A stretch of 64,000 bases of DNA, taken from assembly GCA_030248065.1 (NCBI GenBank), contig JASAMV010000638.1, forward strand, positions 124,001 to 188,000. Reading direction: 5' to 3'. Position 1 is the stretch's first letter; every line of letters begins with the position of its first letter. Of this stretch, positions 1 through 12,185 are shown piece after piece. The position numbers were made by a program, and so were the translations under genes. This stretch comes from Rhynchonema sp. JSB1_4. Taxonomy: Eukaryota > Nematoda > Chromadorea > Monhysterida > Xyalidae. The notes under the pieces are model-generated. The model was not told where the DNA came from. It searched no databases and was given only the letters and a program-made list of their open reading frames with translations.

Positions 1-2428
1 TCACGTTGATTATGCGTACCAGTGGTTATGATATACTGTAACTTGTCGTTTCCAATATTGCCCCTTCACATGGGTGTATACTATTCGCTACCTGGTACCA
101 AACGATAAAAACAGACACACCAAAACCAACTCCATTAACCATTTACACTTGCTCAAAATGAGATTCCACTCACTGACTGGACACTTTAGGTGCACTGCCC
201 CTCTCAGGTGCACACAATACGAAACGGCAAAAACTACTCGAATAACCTGTCTGTCAACAAAACTTGGTCCAACAGCTAGGGTACAAATTGTGTAGTAAAA
301 GTTTGGCGTCTAGATCAGAGGGTTCCAGATAGTGGGACTGCACGTCTGTGGAGGTGTACCTTTCATCAAGCGAGTGCATTTTGCAAGCAAGAGCGACCAT
401 TTTACGCGCGTCAACAAGATTTTTGTTTTGCGCGTTTCAGCACGTTTCTTCCAGAGGACAGAGGAGTGTGGGGGAGCCAGCTGGTCCTGGCGAAGTTGTT
501 CCTTTGGTTTACGTGACACACCAAGACCACCAAAAACTGACCGGGGCTCTTTCGCCATAATTCTTGTGATCAACTACAAACACTAAACCAGGTATCAACC
601 AATCTGAGATTTTGCCTGAATATCAGGTTGAAGTTGAAAAATAAGGAAGAGGAACTAGTGAATGGTCAACTTGTGGCAACCAAAAGGCAGTGAGCTTTAA
701 TTTTTGGTGTCCCAGGTTTGTCCCAGTCTACAGCCAAGCCCAGACACCAACCGAGTGTGCGCGCATCCAGTAAACAGCTATTTTCACCGATTCAACTTTC
801 AACGTGCAACTCAATGCGGACGTTTCATCATAGACATAGGGTTGGGTTGGCGCAAATATGGGACAAAACTTTGAAATTGATAGTGTTTTAGGATTGTTTT
901 GCGGTTTGAACAGTGGGAATGATTTTCAGGCACAGGATTCTTGTCACACAACATCACCGGCTGTAATATCGCATCGGCTAAGAGCAACAAACCTCTGTAA
1001 TGTCAGCTTTCACCAAAAAGTTTTCTGCACATTTTCAAGCTGGTGTGCATCCATTGGTAAAGGGGAGAGGATACCACTAAGCCGCAGGCAAGCTGCAACG
1101 CTGAGTGTGTTCACATTTCTGTGCGGGGCCAGAAAGATTTCTACCAGTTTTCATTCTTTACACACTGCACGTATACAACACATTGAAGTCCGAAAGTCGC
1201 AAAAAATTGTTACCCTGCGAAGGCCGCGCGTGTGGTGTCAGTAACAGGGAGCTCGTACAAGCTGTAACTTGTGTTGCACTGCCCTTTCCTTTGCATCACT
1301 GTGAAGCTCTATCGTAGTGCCTCCCGGCTTAAACAACCCCAGAAGTCAGCCGCTAACTGAAAACCGTGTTGGCTGTTTAAACGAATGCTCACAAGCAAAG
1401 ACAGACTTTTTAGCCGGTAAGTGGTGATTATTTAGAAATGCACAGGTTTCAGCTCGCATTTTCGCTGCTCGTGACATTTTTTACTACCTGAATATCCCTA
1501 AAGCTCCACATTCGGTGCAACACTAGCTTCGAACCCCACACCAGTTGTGACGACAATACGGAATATTTCTGCTGTCGGCTATGGCTTTGCGACCACCGGG
1601 CAAAAACACACATACACAACATGCGCGCTTGAGGATTTTTGGACTTTTTCTTGCTCTCGCAAGAAATCTTGAGCACGGGAAATCTGTTGTCGCATTAGTC
1701 GATGTTTCACGACACCCGACAACCAGATTGTCGCATAATTAGTGTCGTCATTTCTGCAAAGCATAGGCGGTCGCATAGCTCAAATCCAAAAAAGTACGTA
1801 CTGACGAGCAGAATAAACCCGATACCTTGTTTCTCGGTGCAGCCTTTCAGCCAACTTTGGCTGTTTGGTCTTCGTCTTTCTGTTTTCCGAACGCGCGCCA
1901 TTTGTTCTCATGTTTTTTATTGCTGTTCTGCTCAGCATTTTCTAGATCATGTCAACTGACCGGGTTTCGGAAGCTTTCAGAGACGTTTTTCTGAGGCTGT
2001 ACACCCGGTTTAGATACATCCATTAGACACGGTTAATGGTCGAAAGGGTTTTGTTTCGTATACTTTTATCATCTCAAGTAAATTTTTTGGGTTATTTACC
2101 ACCCAGCTTGGAGCAATTGAATAACTGTTTACCCACTTAGGAATTTTTAAAGTTGAAGCACACCTTTCTATACATAGATTGATGCACGTTCAGTCACAGC
2201 TGCTGTCGGACTGGTTGTTGCCAGTCCCCAAGGTAGCCCATTCGGAATGCATCGAAACGACCTGCTAAAATTCATTTTTAGCCTGTGTGATTGTGTTGCT
2301 GATTATGGTTGAACCTTGTTGTTATCGATTACTGACTGATATGCTCTCATGGTCTTTGAATGAAATTGGCATTTGAGACCAATGACTTTTCAGATCAATT
2401 CAAGCAACCCAGCCAACCGACACAGTTG
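1..2428. other. No gene recognised upstream of calsequestrin
   Basis: I see no chain of open frames with matching splice phases and no recognisable protein family on either strand. The open stretches present are short, uneven in composition and lack family motifs. The last few hundred bases probably hold the calsequestrin promoter and 5' UTR, but I cannot point to a specific element. Confidence 0.5.
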
Positions 2429-5400
2429 ATGATGCTTCGTTGGCTGTTGGTCACGGCCTTGGTGATCGGCATTGCTCAGGTACTGCAACGTAAGGAAATA
2501 AAGTTATTGATTCACAGAATAAAAAATGTTTTTTTAAATTGATGGATCATTACCGATCAGCAGTGATGAACTGATTCGAGTGCCCCCGAAATGACACAAC
2601 TTCGGCAACATATAACCGCGCACACAAACTGTTGTTCCCTGACCAAATGTGTCTTGAACATTGACCGTTCTTGAACTGAGCAGTGTTCATCAGCATGAGG
2701 AGGCAAATTGTACCGTTCACATATCCAAGCATGAACGCCTGTACAGTGGTGGCAAGCCCTGCAGGCACGCGTGTGAAGGACCCTCGTCAACCATCCCATA
2801 ATAAGTGAAATCAAATGTTCCGATGCCAAACTTGATTGCAGGCTGCCGTGAAGGCAAAGAAAGACGATGACGACGACGATGATTGTATGTTCCTCGGTTA
2901 TCCCTGGTTGGAATACGATGGCGAGGACAGGACTGAGGAATTGAATGGTTCGGTTGTTATAGTGCTCACGTGATGGTGTTTGTTCACTTTTTGCTGAAAC
3001 AAAATTCACACTTCGGTCATTAAGTTGTTACATACAACGAGAACGATCTCGTGCTCAGATGTTACAGTTGTGTGTTGGCATTGAATGACCTCTCACACCG
3101 ATGATGATGGTCTGATGCACCACCGGTCACTGGGAGATTTGACTGAAACGGCTGAGAACCCCTAACCAATCGTTAGGAATTGAAACATCAACAAGCCCGA
3201 TTTACAGAGAAGACATTTAACAAGACCGTGTTTGCCGAAGGCGAGCAATCGGTTGTGTTTTTCTTCGACGTCGAAGAGGACGATCCCGAGCTTGACCAAT
3301 ACGAGTGCTTCTTGCAGGTCTATATGCAAATAAATTGATTATGTGTTGTAGCATATAGCACGTGCTATAAGTGTATATAATTCATGCATTTGATTATTCT
3401 TGACCCTGTGATCTGTGTGGAAACGTCAGGGACCAATATGTAGCTACACTACACGTGTACACAGCGCACAAAAACCGATTATTCATCTGCCAAGTTCATA
3501 TTTACATATACAAAGGTACTTCATGTGTATATGTACGTGCATGTTTATACCTTTATCCCTTCTTCAGCTTTCTGCACAAATCATGACCAAACGTGGCTAC
3601 GACTTCTACACAGTCAACACCACACAGAACCCGAAACTCCGTAAACAAGAAGGTACAAGTGTGGTACCCTTGTCATTTCAGGCGTTTGGAAGAATAAACA
3701 TTCAGGCGTTCCAAAAATAAACATTTCTTCATCTTCAGATGTCGAAAAAGGCGAAGACACCGTTCAGGTCTACAAAGACGGGTATCAGATCGAATATCAC
3801 GGTGTCAGGAACCCAGAAGTGTTTGTTTCGTGGCTGATGGATGTGCGTGAAACATTAGGTTCAAAGCTTTGGGCATCGACACGAAGTTTTAAGATTTTTA
3901 GATTCCCGACGATCCTCTGACGATCATCAATGACGAAGATGACTTGGAGGACTTTGATGACCTCGAAGACGAATGTGTACGAGTCGTCGGATATTTCGAT
4001 CCTGGAAGCCCTGGTAGGCCTTTGGCTTGAATTTCGCGTTTTCAGGCTTGAATTTTTTACACCGGTTATTTCAGCCCTGAAACAGTTTGAAGAGGCTGCC
4101 GAGGAGTTCATGGGCGAAATCGAATTCTTCGCCGTCGTCCACCCTCACGTTAGTCAAAACCCACAGTTCGGCTTAGACTGTTTGGCTTTTCCGTCCCTGC
4201 AGCCGGCATCAAGCCTGATGATCGGTCCCACATAGTCTTGCCATTGTCACATAACCCCGTTTCATTAGAGCTACTTTTCGAGATTAACTGAACCTAGAAG
4301 TTCCAACAAACGTAAAAGGTGTCTATGGTCCATGGTTTATGACGCCTGGAAAAAATTTTTACACTGGTCAGAATTTTGTGGTCGAAATATATATAATTGT
4401 GAGAAAACAGTTGCTGTAATTGACCGATCTCCGTGTTTGATCTACATTATCACCCCAAATGCGTGATGCTTTCAGTGGGCGCGCAAAGTCGGTCTGCGTC
4501 GTGTGGGTGATGTTGTCATGTACAGACCGTTCGAGGACGAGCCCATCTACGCACCCACTGACGCAGACACTGAGGACGAATTTGAGGACTGGGTGGAGGA
4601 CAATGATGAACCCCTGATGGAGAAATTGACTGATGAGAACTTTTTTGATGTCTGGGTGAGTGCAAGGCAATGGGGGAAATGTTGGGTTTTTTTGTGAAGT
4701 TTAATTATTGCATTGCTTGAAAACTAAACAGTCATACGATGTGATTCACCCAAAGTACTTGCAGCAGTTTCATGAATTGGGCAATCAGTTACTCTGAGAA
4801 AACTTTCGAGCGAGATTCACAAATCCCAGGTGCCTGCAAGTTCCAGTACTTGCACAAAAATTTTAGGTCCGGACGGGACCACCGGAAACTCGCAGCGTCG
4901 TCCACGGGAGTGAGGGTTCTACCTGAGTCTCTAGGATCGATAGTGGGCTCCGGTACCACAGTTGCAATCCCAAGTTCTGTTTATTCGCATGGTAGACATC
5001 TGACAAAACCATCTCCCCCATAAAAAACTTTCCGGCCACACTGAACCGTATGTTGCCTTTACATTCAAGGAAGACACAGAGGAAGATGAGCACATGATCG
5101 TCGCGTTCGTTGACGAGGAGACCGATGAGGGTGAGGCGATGATGGAGCTGTTGGAGGAGTTGGTCGAGGAAAACGCTGAACACGCCGGAACACTGAAGGT
5201 GTTTATATGGGACGAGTGAAACATTAGTTGTTCAGACAAAAATCAATTTGGGAAGGCACGCTGATCGTAGTGACCCAATCAATATTTTCGCTCACCAGGA
5301 GGAACGTTCACATTTTAGAGTGGTCAGAAGGTTGACAGCAGGTTGAAGATCAACACCGTTGACAAATATTCGCTAAATAAAGCGTCCTTGTAAAGCGGTC

Positions 5401-6996
5401 GAAATCGAGTACGGTCATCACCGCAAACATCAACTGAAATCATTTTGGAATTGTAGATCGTCCTGATCGACCCGGATGAGCACCCACTGCTGTTGGATTA
5501 CTGGGAGGATCTGTTCGGTATCGACATTGAGGAGGGACCGCAGATCGGTTTGGTCGACTTGTCTGAGGTGTGTTTTTCGTATATTAGTTTTGAACATTTA
5601 TAAACTCTCTCTCATACGATTTGATCAAGGAACCAGTTTTTAGGATTTGTGGGAAGTATGTAACCTATTGGAGCGGTAAGATGTGTCCTATCAGAATAAC
5701 ACCTCTGTGACTATTTTGTGAATAAACTACAACCTGTTAAAAAAAACGCTCTCCCGTAGTCTTCTTATGTGTGTGTCTTGGGTGTCTCTGAGGAAATACG
5801 ATACTGACCGAAAAAGACTCATACTCTTTGTCAAATTACAATTCCTCCCTCCAAATGAAACATCAGCCTGCCTTGCTTGCAGGAAGACAGTCTCTGGTTC
5901 GACATGTCGCAACTAAATCTGGAGGATTCTGATGAGAACGAGGACGATAATGAAGAAGTGCTGCAGGCGTGGATCGATCAGATTTTGGATGGAACCATTG
6001 ATATCGACGGTGGGTTACTGCATTGAGATTGCGGTAAATATTGTTTTTTTATAAATTAGTACCTGTTAATTTTGCGGGCGACGCAGCGAATAAATCCCAT
6101 AATCGTCGTCGGTCGTCATCTGAGTCCGGACTGGCCTCGGTGCTGGTCCAGATCGTTCGCAAGGCCGGTCAGATGCAGCGCGACCGGGTGCAAGCAAGGA
6201 AACAGAAACAGGACGAATCCGTCATTGCACCTGAGCCAGTTCAGCCGCAACCATCTATCGCCGAACCATCGACCCCGTCCGATGACAAGGCCACAGCCGA
6301 GTCCCTGCCAGTCGACAAGCCCCAGAGTCGCAACAAGTCAGCCATCCCCTGGCATCGGCAATCCCATCATCCACGACGGTGCAGTCGCTTCAAGCTCGAC
6401 AACTGCAACTATCTCGAGTACCTGGCCGTCACCAATCCGATCGTGCTGTATTTCATGTGCGCCTTTCTCATCAACATGATGCGAGCCATGCGAATCACGA
6501 TGACTTTCTACATTTGTCCGGTCATCGATGATTGGAGGGATGTATTGAGGGCCAGCCTGCCCTTTCACACTCAACTCTGGATGCTCAACCATAATGTGCG
6601 ATTTTGAACATAATTCTGAGATAATAGATATGCGGGTTGTTAATATCCTTCGAAAATAGTGATTTCTTTTTGAAAAAGTGTGAGAATCTGGCTTGTGCGG
6701 GTAGATTTCAATTTACAGTGACGAAAAGATTGTGGTGAGTAGTTTTATTTGAATCTTGCCGAAACTTTCAGGAGTTTAAAATTTGGATGAGCAAAATTGA
6801 GGCCGCAAGGGTATACTGTATTCGTTGTGGGCTCAAGCTCTCGGAGTTGTCCGCGAACAAAAAAAACAGAAAAAAGAAAGAAACTTGAAATTCCTGCTTT
6901 TATCTTCGTTGCCTAATCGTTCCTCGCTCCCCTGTTGCAGATGACGACGAAGAGCCTGAGCCTCCAGCGAAGGGCAGCAAAAAGAAGCAGAAATAA
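2429..6996 (+). CDS. Calsequestrin (short isoform), 12 exons, 414 aa
   Basis: Lumenal high-capacity, low-affinity calcium-binding protein of the sarcoplasmic/endoplasmic reticulum, built in the family from three thioredoxin-like domains. Coding exons: 2429-2479, 2842-2947, 3208-3317, 3568-3652, 3739-3842, 3902-4013, 4075-4148, 4476-4655, 5070-5198, 5457-5567, 5883-6009, 6941-6996; every junction keeps phase. Exon 1 is a signal peptide (MMLRWLLVTALVIGIAQ), followed by a lysine/poly-aspartate stretch. Family signatures include WLMDIPDDPLTIIND, VRVVGYFDPGSP, the charged EDTEEDEHMIVAFVDEE region and VLIDPDEHPLLLDYWEDLFG. The protein is strongly acidic. This isoform ends in a short DDDEEPEPPAKG tail and lysines, with no KDEL-type signal. 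The stop overlaps an AATAAA. I used donor GTGCGT after 3842 because the alternative breaks phase. A longer isoform is listed separately. Confidence 0.9.
6087..6607 (+). CDS. Alternative last exon of calsequestrin with a predicted membrane segment
   Basis: An open frame of 173 codons plus stop lies inside the last calsequestrin intron. Its acceptor (gcgacgcag before 6087) joins in phase to the exon ending at 6009, giving a 569-aa isoform instead of 414. The base composition is GC-rich and codon-like, unlike the AT-rich intron around it, which supports coding. The exon encodes a basic, Ser/Arg/Gln-rich stretch, then a Pro/Glu/Ser-rich linker, then a hydrophobic segment (core VLYFMCAFLINMM and FYICPVI) near the C-terminus. 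With a lumenal calsequestrin body, such a segment could anchor the protein in the reticulum membrane. I do not recognise a homologue of this part. The pyrimidine tract is weak, so use of the exon needs transcript support. Confidence 0.6.
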
Positions 6997-9553
6997 ATCC
7001 AGCCAACCAATCACCAACGGACTCATTGAGAGCGCGGAAATTCAAAATCTCGGTGGATATTTCACGTGAGCCAAGATCCAAAATTGCCGGTAAAAACCAA
7101 TACACACAGCTGAATTCTATGATTTTCCTTCTAAACTGATCTAATAATTGTCGAACCCCTATATACGTTTCTCGTATGCATCACCACTTTTTTCTTGCGA
7201 TTTGGCACTTATCACTGAGACATTGAGTGTTCTGTGAAAATATTATTTTTTTATCTACCAATTTTCGTCCTTTTGAGTGCTTACTTTTCTCGTCAGGACC
7301 GAAGCAATCTGATATTTGTAAATTTTCTTTTCAAAAGTCATTTTTTTGAAAATACTGTCATTTAGAGTTCCACCCGAAAGCCGTTTGTATTATACGCTAC
7401 CAAAATGTTTTTGATTGTGCCACTTTTTGACAGCACTGCCCTCAAATAAATCTATAGCCTCTGTTTAGGGTTCTTTCTACGCAAAGCACATAGATTTCGG
7501 ATAGTTTTGAACGCGGTCTTCCAATTTTGCTCATCCATATTTTTGCGCAATTTCTGGGTGCTGAAAGTAAAAAAATTTACTGCGGGCACCAAAATTGCTT
7601 TAGTAACAACAATTTTATGTAAAAAGTGTTTCCTTTGCTTCTTTGATATGTGGTTTTCACAATATATTTTATTTGTTCAATTGTTTTGTAATTTTGTTAT
7701 TCTGTAATAATTCATCGTGATAGTAAAAATAAAGAAAATGATTTTTCTAAAATTCAGAGTTTTATGTGGCGTGATTTTAATGCACAAGATATATAATACA
7801 TACGTAGCTGAAGAAAGATCAACGTCTGACTGCCACAGAGAGCACCCATGCAGCCAACGAAGCACATAAAGCAACATTCAATTTTTGATAAGAGCTTGGT
7901 GTTGAATGGTAAAATTGTGCGTATCGGATTTCAGCACATGGGGAATTAGTCATTCAAGTGAGACTAACTATGTACATAGTCGGTTGGCGCGAGATGAAAC
8001 AGGAAATTCTTGACTGAATTTCCGTCCCAATTCCGCTTTGTGTGCTTTTTCTGCCCTCAGAATTCCACTTCGGGTACCCCTGAACTGTAGGTGTGAAACG
8101 AACCTTGTTTCACAGGGTTTCCTTCATCTAAGACCAGAGATTTTGATATTCTCAACATTTTTCCAGCTGTAGGGGCCTGAATGTGTAAATTCCAGGATTA
8201 CGTTTGGCTCTCCGGCTTTATCGATCGACATCAAGCTGCAATCATAGACGTAGACGTCCAGCCCCATTGTGTTCCAGCTGAGAATGACCCGACTTTTTGA
8301 TGTCGACCCAAACCGGTCTTCGGCTGTGTGTTCTGGCTGTTGCCTGCCAGGCCCGCACCAACCGAAATTCAACCAACAAAATATAAATGAAAAAAGTGCA
8401 CCAACCCATTCGCAAAGATAAGGGGGTGCCAATTTTTGTGGTCCTTCGCGGGTCTGGCTCAGAAGGACGGTTCAGCATCAGTCAAAATAAGTACAGTAGG
8501 TAAAAGCAATGAAAAAGTGCGTTGACAAAACAAAACACCGACCACAAATCTTGGCCTCCTGAACTAGCAGAGACTGTGACAAGAGAACATGCAAAGAACA
8601 TAAATCATATCTTATGGATATGCCTACATTTCTTGACATTTCTAAGTTACAATACCTGCTGCTGTGTTGATCTCAGCTTCATCGAAAGTTACCTGAAGAA
8701 TATTTTGTTCATAAGCGTCATGCTGTTGTATGTATGTTATTTGCACGGATCACCAGGCTCCAACTTCATATTGATGACTTCCAACGATTGTGACACAATG
8801 GCTGCTCTTGTCCGTCGACCAAACAAACACTATGACCGACATTTCAAAAGACAAGATGGATCAAGAGCAAACCTTATGATCAAGATTTGGAAAAAATACC
8901 CATAATTTTGCCTGCGTTCCATGTGCTAACCCACCCACGGAAGGCGCACAAGCTGTTGCACTTAGCCAATGTAATGCCAATGTGGAACTTTCGTTTTGCA
9001 CTGTGCAATTCGTTCCAGTCCCGAAGCACAATTTGTGGGAGTCTGTAAGAACAGCAACAATCGAATCAGCAAACCCGAAACTGCCAATGCATGCGTAGAG
9101 CTGTATATAATGCTCCAAGTTACATGTATGTTGCTGCACAGCATGGCCCAAATCTCCATTCGCGAAGCCAGGCGTAAGTCATCCCAACAGCTGGTGCGGT
9201 CATAGTAAATTCATCCACTTTTAGTCCACTTTGAGCTGTGCACCACCCAGCTGCCGGTTTACTTTTCACATGCTTCAAATGCACCTAAGATAGAGACACA
9301 CACACGGATGCGCTCTCTGCAAGTTGATGTTTCCGCGTTGCATCAGAAATTTCACTTGTATTACTTCTGTACTCTACCAGGTATGTACATATGTACTGTA
9401 TGTAAATGTGTGCAACACTGAAGGGCAAACGTGTTTATCTGAACATGTATAGCAGAGCTGGTCAGTCAGCAGAAGCTTGAAAAAAGCTTGTACAGCGGCA
9501 TCAGAAAAAGCTTACCGGGAAAGTTCTGACTGCGTTCGCACCGGAATAAAAAC
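6997..9553. other. Intergenic, no gene recognised
   Basis: AT-rich sequence with no supported exon chain. The first part is probably the calsequestrin 3' UTR; an AATAAA lies near 7445. Nothing else is recognisable. Confidence 0.5.
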
Positions 9554-10635
9554 ATGTCGTTTGGAATGGATAATATGGGTGAGAGTTTTAGACATTTGGA
9601 ATTTTTGATACTTTAAATGATACTTTTGTTTAGTTCCGCAAGCAAACGATATATTCAGGTATGAAGTGGACGAACCCGCCCAAAAATGAAGACGACAACG
9701 ATAAATGGACGCTGGACTTTCTGACTCCGGAGTTAATGCCCAAAGATCAAGCCAGACTTGCTCAGGTGTGAATAAAATTTCGTATAAACAGTTAACACAT
9801 GTGTATATTTGTCGAAATATGGATTTTTGGTGCCAAGTTTAGCCAAACCTCCTGATTTCCATTCTGACAATGAATATTCTTAGCGACCAAAAACGCCAGG
9901 TCCGTCCCAACCTTACCATAAAGAGGACACACTGCATTGCTTTCCTTCCCACTCAGGTAATCGTCATAATGTTCGTCATATCGCTGCTAATGTGCGCCAT
10001 GTGCATTTGCCTCGAATGGTTCTGTGACTCGGGTGGCGTTGATCATGCAGATGAGCCCAACTACCCAACCACTATGATTCGACATCGTTGTAACTCGTTG
10101 GACAGTCAACCGCAGTATTTGGTTATGCCATCGCAGTATGAGAATCATTACAGGTTGAGGGTTTGAACTGATAGTATTGGTACCAAGCGCATAACCAACG
10201 CCAAACCACGCCATTGCAAATTTGTCTTACAAAGAATTTCCCCAAAAACCTAATAACCAGAAAACGAGTGCAGGAAGCTCCACAGCGAAACTTCAGAAAC
10301 GCCATGCAGCCTGTTTTTTCGGTTGTCCATTCGTAGACGAGCAGTGCACCAGGTCATCATCAGTGACAATGATAACCAGGTGGCCATGTGACTCCCAAAA
10401 CACCTTCCAGCTGGTTTTATGCCCACTTAAAACATACCAGTTTGGGCAAATGCACACAGTTCGTCAGTGCCGGTTACTCTCTCACCATCCCCATTACAGG
10501 GTGTTCCAAAAATGCCAATACAACCGTTGTCCACCGAACTGCTACGTCATGCACGACCACAACTATGCTGGCGACCAGAACTATCCCAAACGTGCGCCAA
10601 GTGCCCCACCTCTTCATATGGCTTCCCCTGATTGA
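9554..10635 (+). CDS. Unrecognised single-pass membrane protein, 154 aa
   Basis: Four exons with consistent phases: 9554-9578, 9659-9765, 9957-10153 and 10500-10635. The product starts MSFGMDNMGMKWTNPP, has an acidic soluble N-terminal part of about 44 residues, then one hydrophobic helix at about residues 45-66 (VIVIMFVISLLMCAMC followed by ICLEWF). About 88 residues follow, rich in Tyr, His, Asn, Pro and Cys, including CQYNRCPPNCYVMHD and ending in MASPD. There is no cleavable signal peptide, so topology is uncertain. The last part has a run of prolines and small residues (RAPSAPPLHM). I do not recognise the family. The gene lies between calsequestrin and a small secreted-peptide gene on the same strand, with separate spacing and no operon-like overlap. 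The short first exon is the least certain part. Confidence 0.62.
10344..10384 (+). repeat. Short dispersed repeat, copy in intron 3 of the membrane-protein gene
   Basis: Contains the core CCAGGTCATCATCAGTG, a near match to cores at 34136, 38045 and, on the other strand, 28010, 40905 and 25938. It lies in the intron between exons 3 and 4. Confidence 0.55.
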
Positions 10636-11085
10636 TTGACATTATATTTTATATTCTACTGTTCTGATTCAAACTGCTTTGCCGAGAACTGATTATGTCA
10701 TGTTATTTTCTTTTCCTCACGGGTTATGCGCATTTTAATGTAGCAAATGAATTGTTCATCACCCGATTCCAAGGAAACGATGTCTTGACGCTCGATGATC
10801 CAAATGCACTTTGTTGAAATTTCGCAGAGACACGTGCCACAACATTTTAGCGTATTAATCTAAGTGTATGATCTGGCAGTTGAATGTATGTACATACGTG
10901 AGAAAGAGTTTTTGTCAAAGAGTTTTGGTCAAAACTGGGGCCATGAGAAAATGTTTTTGCAAGTTGAGTTGTCGAGTCAGCTTGCTTCTCGATATTTAAT
11001 CTACATAAATAGTTCATCCCATATACTGTAACATCCATTTTGTACATTCCTAGTCTGAAAATTACACACCATCAACACGCTTAAT

Positions 11086-11481
11086 ATGGCGAATACAAGC
11101 ACGGTTCTTGTGGTCATCTTGGTTGGCAATTGATTATGTTTAATGGACTATAATTTCAGAAGAAGACTCGAAAATCTTTCAGTTGATGTTCGGTGCGTGG
11201 TCGGTGCACGAAGCTGAATGCGTGACCGAAACCCAGGTGCTTGCCTGTATGCAGATACAAGGGCATTACTACCAAATCAAATGCTACTGCAAGTGAGTTT
11301 GGCAGACGGATTTCGAACAGTTTACAAAAACAATTGAAGAGTTTTATGAAGCTGCGAAACCGAATAGTGTGACCAGTGTTCGGTTGAGTCAACTGCAAAA
11401 TTACACTTTTGCAGGTTGGTTGCGGCCGAAATGCCGTTGATGACGGTCGAGCAGTGCATGGCCATGTTTGGTCGTGCTTAA
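11086..11481 (+). CDS. Small secreted cysteine-containing peptide, 70 aa
   Basis: Three exons, 11086-11121, 11183-11292 and 11415-11481, with consistent phases (0, then 2). The N-terminus MANTSTVLVVILLMFGAWS is a clear signal peptide, split by the first intron, with probable cleavage near the VHEA/EC boundary. The mature part would be about 47 residues with five cysteines (EC, AC, KCYC, QC). An odd number could mean one free thiol or an intermolecular disulfide. There is no dibasic processing pattern and no recognisable neuropeptide or antimicrobial family. It lies 450 bp after the single-pass membrane-protein gene on the same strand. Function unknown; a role outside the cell is inferred only from the signal peptide. 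Confidence 0.62.
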
Positions 11482-12185
11482 AGTTCGAGTGACAAGACAG
11501 CAAGGTATTGGGCCAGACCAAACATTACATTGTAGGTACACATAACATTGTCTATGAATTTATCGAACTGCTGTCCACCCAGATCAGATACCATTGTGGA
11601 CCAATGTCTGTGAATCTATATCAATAGCCTGTTGAAAAACATAAAAAAACTCCTTGTGGTAATTTATCAGTTTGTGCGGCAATTATTTAATCCACTTTAT
11701 TTTGTAGCTTCACATACCGGTTCTTGCAAAGGAAAAAAACAGCCGAAATTCCGAACACACGAATAAATAACAATGCAGGTTTGAGTTCAGTGAAACACAG
11801 GTTATACAGCCAGAGCAAAACGTACACGATATAATCAATGATGAATGAAGTCCAATGAAACCAACCACGCTTGTCGAATATTTTGATGTAATGGAGAAAG
11901 AACAGCTCAAAGAATGAGTAAACTACAGCTTCAACTTATTCGTACATCACACAACACTAGCACAGAAGGCAGTGGCGTTTGTTTGCATCTTATACCATTC
12001 AAAACCGTCAATCGGAATACACGCAACTGTTCAGTGAACCTCGGCGGTTATTCGAAACTTCTACATGTTCATACATTTTGACTGAAATTCTACATGATGT
12101 CCCAATAACTGCCTCGATCTGATCAAATCAAAGTAGCAATAATAATAAATTCACGATATTAGCGCGTATGTACATAGCCCTTTTT

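Noticed and set aside
3843..3846. Calsequestrin donor at 3847 (GTGAAA)
   Set aside because: It puts the following exon out of frame; donor GTGCGT at 3843 gives WLMDIPDDP in frame.
9370..9400. Frequent TATGTACATA words (for example 7970, 9385, 10886, 12172)
   Set aside because: They are self-complementary alternating sequence in AT-rich DNA; I could not separate a real motif from composition.
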